Position numbers and translations under genes: made by a program. Below, piece after piece: positions 14,335 to 22,327 of a stretch of 32,720 nt of DNA. Below the pieces are notes generated by a model. It saw nothing but the letters and a program-made list of their open reading frames with translations, was not told the origin of the DNA and made no database searches. The stretch is from IMG/VR virus record IMGVR_UViG_3300032293_002246, positions 1 through 32,720 of that record; one strand, given 5' to 3'. Every line of letters starts with the position of its first letter. The stretch's first letter is position 1. The DNA comes from a virus.

Positions 14335-14637
14335 ATGGAAGAACAAGTTCCCCCTAGCCAGTATCCAGTTCCAGAAGGAGCAATCACTGTGGAGCAGCTG
14401 GAAGAAATGAAAGCACGCGCTCGTGAACTGGCCGTGCGTCAGGCTCTTACCAACCAGATGCAACCAACTGGCTCATTCCCTGGTCAACAACCAAGGGTTG
14501 TTTACGTTCGGCGCAACCTTACGGTCGCTGAATTACTTGTTGTTTTCCTCATTTCTTGTGGAATTGTAACAGGAATTCAAATGACTTGGAATGGAATTTC
14601 TAATTTCTTGCCAAAAATTGAGGTGAGAGTAAAGTGA
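14335..14637 (+). CDS. Single-span membrane protein, 100 aa
   Basis: Start taken at ATG 14335 (MEEQVPPSQYPVPEG). The first 60 residues are soluble: a Pro-rich start, a charged helix (EQLEEMKARARELAVRQAL) and a linker. One clear membrane helix follows near residues 70-88 (ELLVVFLISCGIVTGIQM), then a short basic tail. It stands just upstream of the fibre genes. A holin or spanin-like role is conceivable but unproven; I would not name it. Confidence 0.65.
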   Translation: MEEQVPPSQYPVPEGAITVEQLEEMKARARELAVRQALTNQMQPTGSFPGQQPRVVYVRRNLTVAELLVVFLISCGIVTGIQMTWNGISNFLPKIEVRVK

Positions 14638-14658
14638 GCAAGGCCATCTATAATTAGG

Positions 14659-14675
14659 TATAATACTGCGCAGTA
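14659..14675 (+). promoter_or_regulatory. Consensus -10 (TATAAT) fused to a 12-bp palindrome, before the fibre gene
   Basis: TATAAT occupies 14659-14664. The perfect palindrome TACTGCGCAGTA occupies 14664-14675, covering the expected transcription start. The GTG start is at 14683. A palindrome over the start site is a typical repressor operator position. Confidence 0.5.
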
Positions 14676-14682
14676 CAAATAA

Positions 14683-16470
14683 GTGGCAAACAGACGCATA
14701 AGCGAATTCGATTCAATCGACGGCGCCGATATTGTCAACGAGGATCTCATGACGCTGGTCCACGTATTTGAAGTGGATCCATTGTTGCGCAATAAAAAAA
14801 TCACTTTTACGCAGTTTAGAGAATACCTTAATCAACATTACGCTACCGTCACTGGGGATACAATTAGCGGAAACATTGTTATTGAAGGCAACTTAGACGT
14901 TAGTGGTACTGCAGCTTTTGGTACAACAACTGCTACAGGACTAAGTACATTTAATGCAGTTGTTATTCAGAACACTTTAAATCTCAGTGGAGTAGCTAGC
15001 GGAACAACGTTTACCGGAGCAAATGCTAACTTTAGAAACGGGCGCTTTACAACACAGCTTTCCGGCATTGTCATTACTGGAGACACTATTCGCTCAACCA
15101 CTGGTCAATTTCAATCTATTACGGGAGCCACCGGGACATTTACATCTGTTATCTCAGGCGTTACGGTAACTGGAGATACGGCTCGATTCACAACAATTAC
15201 CGGTCAAACAATATCGAGTCAGTCAATTTCTGGAGTATCGGGTACGTTTAACGATTATGTATCCGGTGGAACCATTACTGGTGTAAGCGGGCAATTCACA
15301 GAAGTTACTGGTGGCACTTTAAACGTAACAACAGGAACTGTACAAGTTTTAACTGTTAATAGTCAAGCAGTTCAAAACAACTTGACTGTTACCGGCAACA
15401 TAGTAACAAACGGTACAGTCACAGCAAGTGGCTCTGTTAATTCCAGTGGCAATCTAACTGTTAATGGTTCTGGTTCTTTTGGATCAGGGCTTACGGTCAG
15501 TGGTACTTTAAGCGGGGCAACTATTACCGGCACTACCGCCATATTTACTTCAGTTAATGGCGGTACAGGTGTTTTTACAGTACAACTTTCAGGCGAAAAT
15601 ATTACAGGATCGGGAGCAACATTTAGCGTAGTTACTGGAATTTCCGGAACATTTACATCCCGAATTTCAGGCGCAACTATTACAGGAACTAACGGACGTT
15701 TTACAAATGTCACCGGTACCAACGGAACATTTACTTCCCTGTCAGGGGGCACAATTACCGGTGTTAGTGGTTTGTTTACCAATATAACCGGCATTAGCGG
15801 TGGGTTTACCGTACTTACAGGTGAAACTGTTACGGGTAACCTGGCTAATTTTGTGTCAGGTGTTTATACCTCTGAGCTATCAGGCGCAACAATAACCGGG
15901 AATACTTTACGGGCAACCAGTGGTGTTTTTCAAAATTTAACAGCAGTCAACCAAACTTTCTCGGGCAATCTTACATTTTCTGGTACAACCACTACCCTTG
16001 GTTCAGGGTTGTTTGCTTCTGGTATTAATGTCACAGGCACTGTAAGTGGAATAACAGTTACAGGAACCAGTGGTCAATTTACAACGGTGACGGCAAATAC
16101 TGGTAATTTTGTTTTAGCAACAGGCACAACTGCTGCTTTTGCCACCGGCATCTTTACTACAACGCTTTCCGGTTCAACTGTCACTGGAACCACTGCGCAA
16201 TTTATTACAGTCACGAGCACAACCGGAACATTTACTACACTTACCGGCACTACAATTTCAGGGGCAACTGCTAATGTGGGAACAGGAAATTTCAACCGAG
16301 TTTCAGGTGCAACGGTAACTGGTGCAACAGGTGCATTTACAAATATCACAGGAAGCACTCTTAGAATCACAACTCCCTCTGGCGGAACTTCTGCGGTCAT
16401 ATGCTCTGGTATATTTGAAGGTGGAGTTTCGGGATTTATTATTCAGGGCCCCTTGATAATCCTTCCTTAA
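14683..16470 (+). CDS. Repeat-built tail fibre or spike protein, 595 aa
   Basis: GTG start 8 nt after the palindrome. Residues 1-50 (RRISEFDSIDGADIVNEDLM, then LLRNKKITFTQFREYL) form a compact N-terminal module that resembles fibre attachment domains of cyanophages. From about residue 55 the protein consists of tandem units of the form SGxTITGxxGxFTxVTGxxGTFT, Gly/Thr/Ser-rich, with an aromatic Phe at regular spacing, as expected of a triple-beta-helix shaft. The last 25 residues (VICSGIFEGGVSGFIIQG) are distinct. It is a receptor-contact candidate; no enzymatic motif is seen. Confidence 0.75.
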   Translation: MANRRISEFDSIDGADIVNEDLMTLVHVFEVDPLLRNKKITFTQFREYLNQHYATVTGDTISGNIVIEGNLDVSGTAAFGTTTATGLSTFNAVVIQNTLNLSGVASGTTFTGANANFRNGRFTTQLSGIVITGDTIRSTTGQFQSITGATGTFTSVISGVTVTGDTARFTTITGQTISSQSISGVSGTFNDYVSGGTITGVSGQFTEVTGGTLNVTTGTVQVLTVNSQAVQNNLTVTGNIVTNGTVTASGSVNSSGNLTVNGSGSFGSGLTVSGTLSGATITGTTAIFTSVNGGTGVFTVQLSGENITGSGATFSVVTGISGTFTSRISGATITGTNGRFTNVTGTNGTFTSLSGGTITGVSGLFTNITGISGGFTVLTGETVTGNLANFVSGVYTSELSGATITGNTLRATSGVFQNLTAVNQTFSGNLTFSGTTTTLGSGLFASGINVTGTVSGITVTGTSGQFTTVTANTGNFVLATGTTAAFATGIFTTTLSGSTVTGTTAQFITVTSTTGTFTTLTGTTISGATANVGTGNFNRVSGATVTGATGAFTNITGSTLRITTPSGGTSAVICSGIFEGGVSGFIIQGPLIILP

Positions 16471-16480
16471 TTTTTTAGCT

Positions 16481-16486
16481 TAGAAT
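16481..16486 (+). promoter_or_regulatory. -10-like box before the second fibre gene
   Basis: TAGAAT followed by AAATAAAA, 21 nt before ATG 16508. It lies in the 37-nt gap between the two fibre genes. Confidence 0.4.
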
Positions 16487-16507
16487 AAATAAAACGGTTA
16501 AACAACA

Positions 16508-17359
16508 ATGCCATACGGTTCGATTAAGGTAGATACACTCACATTTACCAACGCAGGCGTAGATAAAAGTGTTTCAATTTCTGGCCTAGTTCAAAACCCC
16601 ACTTTTACAGGTAACGTAACAGTCACCGGTACTGTTTCCGGTACAACCGTTCGTGCCACCACTGTTAGCGGCGTCACTATATCTGGAACAACTGCTAATT
16701 TTGCTGCTGGTGTTTTTTCTACACAGATTAATAGCCCGTTACATATTGCATCTGGTGGTAGCGCTGCCGCACCAAGTATTCAAATTGGTACAGGTACCAG
16801 CATTGCTCCAGGTTTGTATAGCCCTGGCACAGATCAACTTGGTTTTAGTACAGGCGGCGCTTTTTGTTTAGTTGTTGATTCCGTTGGCAACGTGGGGATT
16901 GGTACGGTTTCTCCTAAAGCGGAATTGCATGTGAATAATAGTACGCTTACTAATCCGTCTTTAACATATGGCTCTACAGCTGGACAAATATTCCAAAATG
17001 AAAATAATGAGCTTGCATTTGGTGTTGCAACAGACCCCAATTATTCAACATGGATACAAGCTCGCCGTGTTACTAACCTTGCTTCAGAACTTGCAATTAA
17101 TCCTCTTGGTGGCAACGTAGGGATCGGAACTTTAAATCCAACATCGCTTCTTCACTTAGGCGATTCAGGTAATATTACCGTAGGCACGACTACGGGTACC
17201 AAAATAGGGACAGCTACGACACAAAAAATTGGCTTCTATAACACCACGCCTGTAGTACAGCCTACTGCTGTTGCTAACGCCACTGATGCTGCAACTGTCA
17301 TTACACAACTCAATGCGTTGTTGGCCAGAATGCGTAATCTTGGTTTAATTGCCACCTAA
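16508..17359 (+). CDS. Tail fibre protein with receptor-type C-terminus, 283 aa
   Basis: The N-terminal 80 residues continue the Gly/Thr repeat style of the preceding protein (GTVSGTTVRATTVSGVTISG). Two copies of GNVGIGTxxPxxxLHx (near residues 131 and 203) mark the beta-knot segments seen in many phage and bacterial fibres. The C-terminus (TTQKIGFYNTTPVVQPTAV, then AATVITQLNALLARMRNLG) is a recurrent cyanophage fibre ending with a trimerising helix. It likely pairs with the 595-aa shaft protein. Virion location is inferred. Confidence 0.75.
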   Translation: MPYGSIKVDTLTFTNAGVDKSVSISGLVQNPTFTGNVTVTGTVSGTTVRATTVSGVTISGTTANFAAGVFSTQINSPLHIASGGSAAAPSIQIGTGTSIAPGLYSPGTDQLGFSTGGAFCLVVDSVGNVGIGTVSPKAELHVNNSTLTNPSLTYGSTAGQIFQNENNELAFGVATDPNYSTWIQARRVTNLASELAINPLGGNVGIGTLNPTSLLHLGDSGNITVGTTTGTKIGTATTQKIGFYNTTPVVQPTAVANATDAATVITQLNALLARMRNLGLIAT

Positions 17360-17401
17360 TTAATTTACTTGCCTTAGAGTTAACAAAAAGCCGTAAGTCA
17401 A

Positions 17402-18403
17402 ATGTCAATAAAACTTGTAGATGCAGCTGAATTTTTTAAAGGGCTGCCTCATCAAATTGACGCATTTAACTGGCTTCAGGATCAGGTATCAACCTCGGTC
17501 CTGGAGTCTTTTGCGTCTAAATACCGCAACGCAGATAAACCCAAGCCTGACCAAACTTTTGAGAACAGTTGGGACGGTGTCCTGGCAGCAGCAAAAGCAG
17601 CAGGTAGCAAATATCCAGAAGTTGTTGCGGCACAGTGGGCGCTTGAATCAGGCTGGGGTAAGCACACATCAGGTACCCACAATTATTTTGGATTAAAAGG
17701 AAGTGGTTCTAACGTCAACACCCAAGAGTTTTTGAACGGGAAGTGGGTCACAATCCAGGCCGGGTTCATTAATTTTCCCGATCTCTACACCTGTGTTTGC
17801 TACCTTATTGAGCGCTGGTACAAAGACTTTGGTCAGTTCAAGGGAGTTAATCGCGCCAAGAGTGCGGATGAATGCGCCAGGCTTTTGGTAACCGAAGGTT
17901 ATGCAACGGATCCAGATTATGCAACAAAATTAATTGCAATTTTAAACAAACAAAACAAACCCTCGCAACTAGAAACGCCATCTCAATTCAATCCCAGGAG
18001 CCCCTTCACCACCAAAATTACCGAGCACATTACCTATGGTGAATTAACACTCAACCAAGAAGCTCGTCGTTTTACCAAGCAACACCAGTGTGATACAGCC
18101 TTGGAACTTTGTAAGTTTTTGGAAAAAGTGCGGGCTCAGTTTGGAAATAAGCCATTGGTTATTACCAGTGGATCCAGGCCTGAACCAATCAACTCACAAG
18201 TTGGCGGCTCAAAAAATAGTGAGCATACATACAATGCACCATCTAAAGGTGCAGTAGATTTTTACATTGATGGCGTCAGTGTCTATACTGTGCAAGATTG
18301 GTGCGAAAAAAATTGGCCGTACTCTTTAGGGTACGGCGCAGCAAGAGGATTTATTCACTTGGGAATTAGAGAAGGTCGTCCCAAAGTTAGGTGGGACTAC
18401 TGA
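17402..18403 (+). CDS. Two-domain cell-wall hydrolase: glucosaminidase (FlgJ-type) plus M15-type peptidase
   Basis: Residues 55-175 form a glucosaminidase domain: VVAAQWALESGWGKHTSGTH (75-94, likely catalytic Glu82) followed by NYFGLKG and later YATDPDYATKLI. Residues 240-333 form an M15-like domain: LVITSGSRPEPINSQVGGS, SEHTYNAPSKGAVDF and FIHLGIREG, supplying the His, Asp and His zinc ligands in M15_3 order. Together it would cut both glycan and peptide bonds of peptidoglycan. It lies directly after the fibre genes with a TAGAGT box upstream, suggesting a virion-associated or late enzyme distinct from the GH24 endolysin. Confidence 0.8.
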   Translation: MSIKLVDAAEFFKGLPHQIDAFNWLQDQVSTSVLESFASKYRNADKPKPDQTFENSWDGVLAAAKAAGSKYPEVVAAQWALESGWGKHTSGTHNYFGLKGSGSNVNTQEFLNGKWVTIQAGFINFPDLYTCVCYLIERWYKDFGQFKGVNRAKSADECARLLVTEGYATDPDYATKLIAILNKQNKPSQLETPSQFNPRSPFTTKITEHITYGELTLNQEARRFTKQHQCDTALELCKFLEKVRAQFGNKPLVITSGSRPEPINSQVGGSKNSEHTYNAPSKGAVDFYIDGVSVYTVQDWCEKNWPYSLGYGAARGFIHLGIREGRPKVRWDY

Positions 18404-18413
18404 GTTCTACCTG

Positions 18414-18578
18414 TCAGCGCATCTTGGCGCGACCGATAACAAGACCAAGAATTTCAATAATCTTGTACGCTTTACCGACAAGTTTGTCATCAGCAGGCGT
18501 TGGAGTCAAGGCGCAAATAGCTGAGCATGCTGCATGAATAGCAAGCGCAACTTCAAAATACTGACTAAGTGTTTCCAT
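18414..18578 (-). CDS. Small holin-like membrane peptide, 54 aa
   Basis: ATG at 18578 opens a 54-codon frame starting METLSQYFEVALAIHAAC and ending YKIIEILGLVIGRAKMR. It has a hydrophobic N-terminal segment, then ALTPTPADDKLVGKAYKIIE, a pattern (LTPTPxDD ... K.YK.I..LxLxxGxAK) I associate with small putative holins or membrane peptides of tailed phages. It is convergent with the cell-wall hydrolase gene, 10 nt apart. If it is the holin, it lies about 8 kb from the endolysin. The holin call is tentative; the frame itself looks real. Confidence 0.55.
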   Translation of the reverse strand: METLSQYFEVALAIHAACSAICALTPTPADDKLVGKAYKIIEILGLVIGRAKMR

Positions 18579-18594
18579 GGGAAGAGTGTTTTCT

Positions 18595-18714
18595 TTATTC
18601 TAAATTACTTGATCTATAGATATAGAAAGATTTAAACTCATCATTGATTTTCCAACGAATGTCTTTATGACGTTGAAACCACTTTTTCCAAACTTCAAAC
18701 TGTTTTTGCGGCAA
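18595..18714 (-). CDS. Possible 39-aa peptide (TTG start)
   Basis: A frame open between the 314-aa and 54-aa genes reads LPQKQFEVWKKWFQRHKDI and ends YRSSNLE. It is rich in Trp, Lys and Phe and looks more protein-like than the two other frames over the same bases. It has only a TTG start and no ribosome binding site, so it may instead be a remnant or a frameshifted extension of the upstream gene. Confidence 0.25.
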   Translation of the reverse strand: MPQKQFEVWKKWFQRHKDIRWKINDEFKSFYIYRSSNLE

Positions 18715-18727
18715 AGAAAACGTGAAA

Positions 18728-19672
18728 TCATAACCTGTTCGTCAAAGGGATAAAAAGATCGGGAAACTTGTCGGTGTCCTGATGCTCGGACTCCCAAGCC
18801 TGCCGCCATTCTGACAGGGAATGGTCGTGAATTGATGTAAAAAATTCTTCTTCATTACCGGCTTCCGCAAAGATTGCATATTCTGTTTCTTGTTCCGATG
18901 GAATTAAATCGCCAATTAACCACGTAGAAGTTGACAGCACAGTAAGAGTTACGCCTGAATTTATTTCGCAAAGTAATTCAGTAAAACCATTGGGCTGCTC
19001 AGTGCTACTTGAAACAATGGTATCTGTTGCAACAGGAGAAATAACGTTGATTGTACGGCTATAATCAATTGCTGTTTCTTGTAGCAACAAACCGATTTGA
19101 TTTTCATCTTCTAGTCCAATAAAAAGTTCTGTTGGAGAAAACTCGACAACAATTCCTAATTCATAATCAAGTGGTTCATTGCGTGTTGTTGAAACACAAA
19201 TTAAATAACCGCCTGCGTCTAGGGGATAATAACGATCATCTCCACGATCTAAACGATAAGCTACAAATTGATTATACAGATCAGACTGCGCGCTCATAAC
19301 CGTACCTAAGTACGGATAAAAGATTCTGTTATTGCTTGTCGTAGCTATTGAATCAGCGTCAAAAATGGCTCGTCCCTGGATAGGAACTGAATCAAGATCA
19401 TACGCAGAAACTTGAATGTAATTAGGGCGAGGAGGACCTTTGGTAAGAATAATCCACCCAGGATTTTCTAAATTGATCTTAAACCAGTGATTGTAAGTAC
19501 CTCCACCAAAACCTCCGTTAGATGTTTGACTGGTATCTACGTAACCAACAACTTTATTTTGCGGGCCAAGTTTTCCCTTAAGGTAACGCAGCGAAGTAGT
19601 ACTAAAAGAACCAAGTACCAGGGGATTTGATTTGCTGCGATTTGCCTGGGCAATAACTTGGTTGCGCGACAT
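18728..19672 (-). CDS. Hypothetical protein, 314 aa, probably beta-rich
   Basis: AAAGGAAC provides a ribosome binding site before ATG 19672, and TACAAT (19702-19697) a -10-like box. The sequence alternates hydrophobic and polar residues with many Thr, Ser, Tyr and acidic residues, and motifs such as GYVDTSQTSNGGFGGGTYN suggest a beta-sandwich. The C-terminal 50 residues are acidic and Trp-containing (SLSEWRQAWESEHQDTDKF). No family is recognised. It may be a virion or secreted protein despite lying on the minus strand. Confidence 0.7.
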   Translation of the reverse strand: MSRNQVIAQANRSKSNPLVLGSFSTTSLRYLKGKLGPQNKVVGYVDTSQTSNGGFGGGTYNHWFKINLENPGWIILTKGPPRPNYIQVSAYDLDSVPIQGRAIFDADSIATTSNNRIFYPYLGTVMSAQSDLYNQFVAYRLDRGDDRYYPLDAGGYLICVSTTRNEPLDYELGIVVEFSPTELFIGLEDENQIGLLLQETAIDYSRTINVISPVATDTIVSSSTEQPNGFTELLCEINSGVTLTVLSTSTWLIGDLIPSEQETEYAIFAEAGNEEEFFTSIHDHSLSEWRQAWESEHQDTDKFPDLFIPLTNRL

Positions 19673-19714
19673 TATTTGATATAGTTCCTTTTATCTATTG
19701 TAAGTGTGACCAAT

Positions 19715-20386
19715 TTAACCCTCGTCATATTCAGGAGGGGCGGGTGCTTCCAGGGGATGCGCAATGGTGTGTTTATATTGTGTTGCTGCCAGTGCATCAG
19801 CTTTTACTTGTTCTTTTGCCTTGTGGTAGCACATCAATTTACTTGGCTCAAATTCCAGGACCAGAGGATGGATGCGGCCAGGGGGGTAGTCCCTGTTCCA
19901 GCTGGAGAGCATGTGGAGAGGATTAAAACAGTCAGGGTTTCCGCATACGCGGTTAACAAAGAATTTGCCGACATCTCCCCATGCACACTGGTAGACAGCT
20001 TTATGTAAGGACACGTACTCAGACAACTGTTTGGAATAATGAGAACGATAGGAAGGTAGGCAAGCACGTTTTGAATTGCCGGTGATGTACCAACACTCAT
20101 CCTTGGTTGTCACATTGATTCGTTTCCAGATGGCAGCGTATTTGTGCTTGTAATTTGGATCTAGATAGTTGATGTCAAATCCACAGATGTTATTCCGGAT
20201 TTTCTGGGCGCAGTAGTAACACCAGTGGTTTTCTTGGTCACGGATGTCGTGGTTGTGTGGGCAAACGTAGCCCCTGTAGTAACCGTACTCATCAAGCGTT
20301 TTGTCGTCGCAGCGATTGGCGTTTGGTAAATACCGAATGTTTAACCGTGAGTTGAGTTCGGAAACTTGGGAGATGAGATTTGCCAT
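19715..20386 (-). CDS. Zinc-binding HNH endonuclease-like protein, 223 aa
   Basis: The N-terminal part has a zinc-ribbon-like set: YVCPHNHDIRDQENHWCYYC, then CGFDINYLDPNYKHKY. The second half has the HNH zinc-loop signature LHKAVYQCAWGDVGKFFVNR, then VCGNPDCFNPLHM, where CGNPxCxNPxH is diagnostic of one His-Me finger endonuclease family. A long extension follows. One nt separates it from the upstream HNH gene, forming a two-gene endonuclease cassette. Confidence 0.75.
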   Translation of the reverse strand: MANLISQVSELNSRLNIRYLPNANRCDDKTLDEYGYYRGYVCPHNHDIRDQENHWCYYCAQKIRNNICGFDINYLDPNYKHKYAAIWKRINVTTKDECWYITGNSKRACLPSYRSHYSKQLSEYVSLHKAVYQCAWGDVGKFFVNRVCGNPDCFNPLHMLSSWNRDYPPGRIHPLVLEFEPSKLMCYHKAKEQVKADALAATQYKHTIAHPLEAPAPPEYDEG

Positions 20387-20387
20387 G

Positions 20388-20801
20388 TCAGTTTGAGTCC
20401 AATGTGAGATTGGTGGACGGGTGTGTCCTGTAGCGGAGGGTCAATTCTTTGCGGTTGTCTCGGTTGAGACACGTGTGAATGACATCTGCACCTTCGGGAT
20501 CCTGGCTCGTCCGCAGGAAGTAAACGATCCGATGCGCCAGATACCGCTCTCCCCCCAGCCGTACGACGTAGTAGCGGGTGGATGGAACGTATTTGCCAGC
20601 CATCTCCCCAGGGGCGTGCCAGCCCGTCTTGCAGGCCCACTGGAGGCCTGATGGGAATTGGTCGGTCAGCTGAAGCTGGGTCTCCAGGTGCCAGAGAGGC
20701 GGCAGTGGTACGTGTGGTCTACCCATGAAATCGACAAATGCCCCCTGTTTATCTTTATTAGATTCAAATGACACTTTGCCGAAAGTGTCATTATTTGTCA
20801 A
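20388..20801 (-). CDS. HNH_3-type endonuclease, 137 aa (or 112 aa from ATG 20726)
   Basis: RYYVVRLGGERYLAHRIVYF, then LRTSQDPEGADVIHTCLNRD and NRKELTLRYR matches the HNH_3/AP2-linked core (AHRIVYxLxTGxxP...DVIHxxxNxxDNRxxxLxLR) seen in many cyanophages. The usual I-D-H is V-I-H here, so one metal-site Asp differs. The frame is open to a TTG at 20801; ATG 20726 is the first ATG. The extra N-terminal segment (NNDTFGKVSF ... GAFVD) is duplicated in inverted orientation at 20887-20960, so that stretch may be regulatory DNA rather than protein. Confidence 0.65.
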   Translation of the reverse strand: MTNNDTFGKVSFESNKDKQGAFVDFMGRPHVPLPPLWHLETQLQLTDQFPSGLQWACKTGWHAPGEMAGKYVPSTRYYVVRLGGERYLAHRIVYFLRTSQDPEGADVIHTCLNRDNRKELTLRYRTHPSTNLTLDSN

Positions 20802-20960
20802 GTAATCTCAAATGAGATCCTACTTGAGACACAAAGGACAACTCCATTGTCTCACGGTCTCATTCCCGTCTCATCATGATCCCAATAATGACACTTTGCC
20901 GAAAGTGTCATTTCAATTACGTAAGGGTATAAGGGGGGCATTTGTCGATTCCGTAGTTCC
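20724..20960. repeat. Imperfect inverted duplication with two identical palindromes
   Basis: Arm 1 (20792 down to 20724, read on minus) and arm 2 (20887-20960, read on plus) align without gaps. Both start with the 26-bp palindrome, keep 20 nt of diverged sequence, then share GGGGGCATTTGTCGATT. The palindromes (20767-20792 and 20887-20912, 11-bp stem, GCCG loop) are identical and in the same orientation exactly 120 bp apart, although the flanks are inverted. The 94 nt between them are rich in GTCTC/GAGAC, with further small inverted repeats such as ATCTCAAATGAGAT. It could be a duplicated operator-promoter module or a mini-element. Confidence 0.7.
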
Positions 20961-20989
20961 CTACCCCTCCAAAACGTACGCAACGCTAC

Positions 20990-21013
20990 AAAAAATCCCC
21001 TGTTTCCAGGGGA
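20990..21013 (-). terminator. Intrinsic terminator of the SpeD-glycosyltransferase operon
   Basis: On the minus strand TCCCCTG-GAAA-CAGGGGA (21013-20996) is followed by six T residues. The GAAA tetraloop on a GC-rich stem plus T-run is a textbook rho-independent terminator, 52 nt after the glycosyltransferase stop. Confidence 0.8.
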
Positions 21014-21064
21014 CTCACCACTCTGGGGCCGATTACGCCCCACGTGTCTCATATGCGTCCAGTC

Positions 21065-22327
21065 TCACGCAACTGCGCCAACCCTGCGTTTTTCCCGCTT
21101 CTTCTTCTGCTTCTTCTCCTTTGTTTCCGTTTTTACCTCCTCGCCACCCCCCATCACCTCCTGGAACATCCCCCCAAATTGAGACGCAACTGAGTCCCAA
21201 CTAAACACTGGATCCGTCACCCGCTGGTAGCAGAGGTCGGCCACGCGGTTCAGGTATTCACGATCGTCATAAAGCTTGCCCAGGATCTCGGCCAGGTGCA
21301 GATCAGAAGGACATGGCATCTCACGAGCCATATTCACGTCCACATCTACGTGGTTACAGCGAATAAGTGGGGCATACCCCTCAAAAATCTCCTTGGTACT
21401 GGTATGATCCGGCACCACCTGTGCAACACGACAGGCAGCATTCTCAAAATTGACCAGCTCCCATCCACCCCCCTTGGTGGTATTGATGCCGATGTCAGCC
21501 GCGTTGTAAATACAATTGAGGAATTCAACGGATACGTTCGGCGGCCCTGCGCTGTTATTGGTCATAATGATGCGACCGTTGGGGTCAAGACCGTTCTTTA
21601 CCATCTCCCTGCCAAAGAGCGGCATGATGTCCCACCCCTGATCCTTAGTGCCGCAGTGCATATACAACTGTGCATCTGGACGGCCAACTGCAAATTTTGC
21701 AAACGCAGCAATGGTGATGTCCATCCGTTTGCGGAACTGATTCCTATTTGCGTTCAGGCAAATGAAGATATCTTCCGGTAAACCAAGTTTTTTCCGTGCC
21801 TCCTTCTTATCCATGGGATAAAAGAGACCAGTATCCAGGCCATGAGGAATAATCGTTACCGCTTTGGTAATACCCGATTTAAAGAATTCGTATGCGCCAA
21901 ATTCCGTAAACGCAATCAATGCGTCCCAATTATTGATGTGCGGATCAATGCCCCCAATCCAGTTGTAGCTATCCATGGTGAGATAACCACAGAACTTAAA
22001 CTTCTTCTGCTGGTGCAGATCTTGAATACGCTTGTACTGCTCACTAACAATCCAGGGATCGTTCAGACTGAACACAATGTCAGGCTGCTCTCGCTCAACA
22101 ATTTCCCGAATGCGATCTTCGCCAAATGCTGCCTGCTGGAATCGATTGGACGCTGGATACATCTTGAAATCTTTCTGCTCATCCGTTGGATCTCCATGCC
22201 AATTACATGCGAGCACCACAATTTCAAAGTCGTCCTTAAGGCGTGGAAGAACAGCGCCACTCACCCGGCCAAAGCCGGTCATTGCTGCGAAGTCAGCAAC
22301 CCAAAGGATCTTAGTTTTTTTAGTCAT
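21065..22327 (-). CDS. GT-B fold glycosyltransferase (GT4-like), 420 aa
   Basis: Start taken at ATG 22327 (MTKKTKILWVADF) rather than the upstream TTG, because a -10-like box TATAGT (22355-22350) lies between. N-terminal landmarks are ILWVADFAAMTGFGRVSG and a HGLDTGLFYPMDKKEARKKL linker; the C-terminal sugar-nucleotide site has GGWELVNFENAACRVAQVVP followed by the DHTSTKEIF stretch, the E-x7-E-like region of GT4 enzymes. The last 20 residues are strongly Lys/Arg/Glu-rich and not part of the fold. Possible roles are glycosylation of phage DNA, virion proteins or host surface; the substrate cannot be told. Confidence 0.8.
   Translation of the reverse strand: MTKKTKILWVADFAAMTGFGRVSGAVLPRLKDDFEIVVLACNWHGDPTDEQKDFKMYPASNRFQQAAFGEDRIREIVEREQPDIVFSLNDPWIVSEQYKRIQDLHQQKKFKFCGYLTMDSYNWIGGIDPHINNWDALIAFTEFGAYEFFKSGITKAVTIIPHGLDTGLFYPMDKKEARKKLGLPEDIFICLNANRNQFRKRMDITIAAFAKFAVGRPDAQLYMHCGTKDQGWDIMPLFGREMVKNGLDPNGRIIMTNNSAGPPNVSVEFLNCIYNAADIGINTTKGGGWELVNFENAACRVAQVVPDHTSTKEIFEGYAPLIRCNHVDVDVNMAREMPCPSDLHLAEILGKLYDDREYLNRVADLCYQRVTDPVFSWDSVASQFGGMFQEVMGGGEEVKTETKEKKQKKKREKRRVGAVA

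Noticed and set aside
15372-15794. Minus-strand open frame of 140 codons within the fibre gene
   Set aside because: Its Pro/Val-rich translation is the mirror of the plus-strand Gly/Thr repeat; no own signals.
16074-16400. Minus-strand open frame of 108 codons within the fibre gene
   Set aside because: Same explanation: a by-product of the repeat composition.
14683-17359. Diversity-generating retroelement variable region in the fibre genes
   Set aside because: No reverse transcriptase or template repeat is visible in the window.
18600-18809. Minus-strand 69-codon frame overlapping the end of the 314-aa gene
   Set aside because: Composition is poor compared with the alternative frame in 18595-18714; it overlaps a good gene.
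20767-20912. The two palindromes as intrinsic terminators
   Set aside because: Neither is followed by a T-run, and a proper terminator lies at 20990-21013.
20812-21204. Plus-strand open frame of 130 codons
   Set aside because: Its first part is the inverted duplicate and its Ser/Pro-rich end is antisense to the glycosyltransferase. It is more likely a remnant than a gene.
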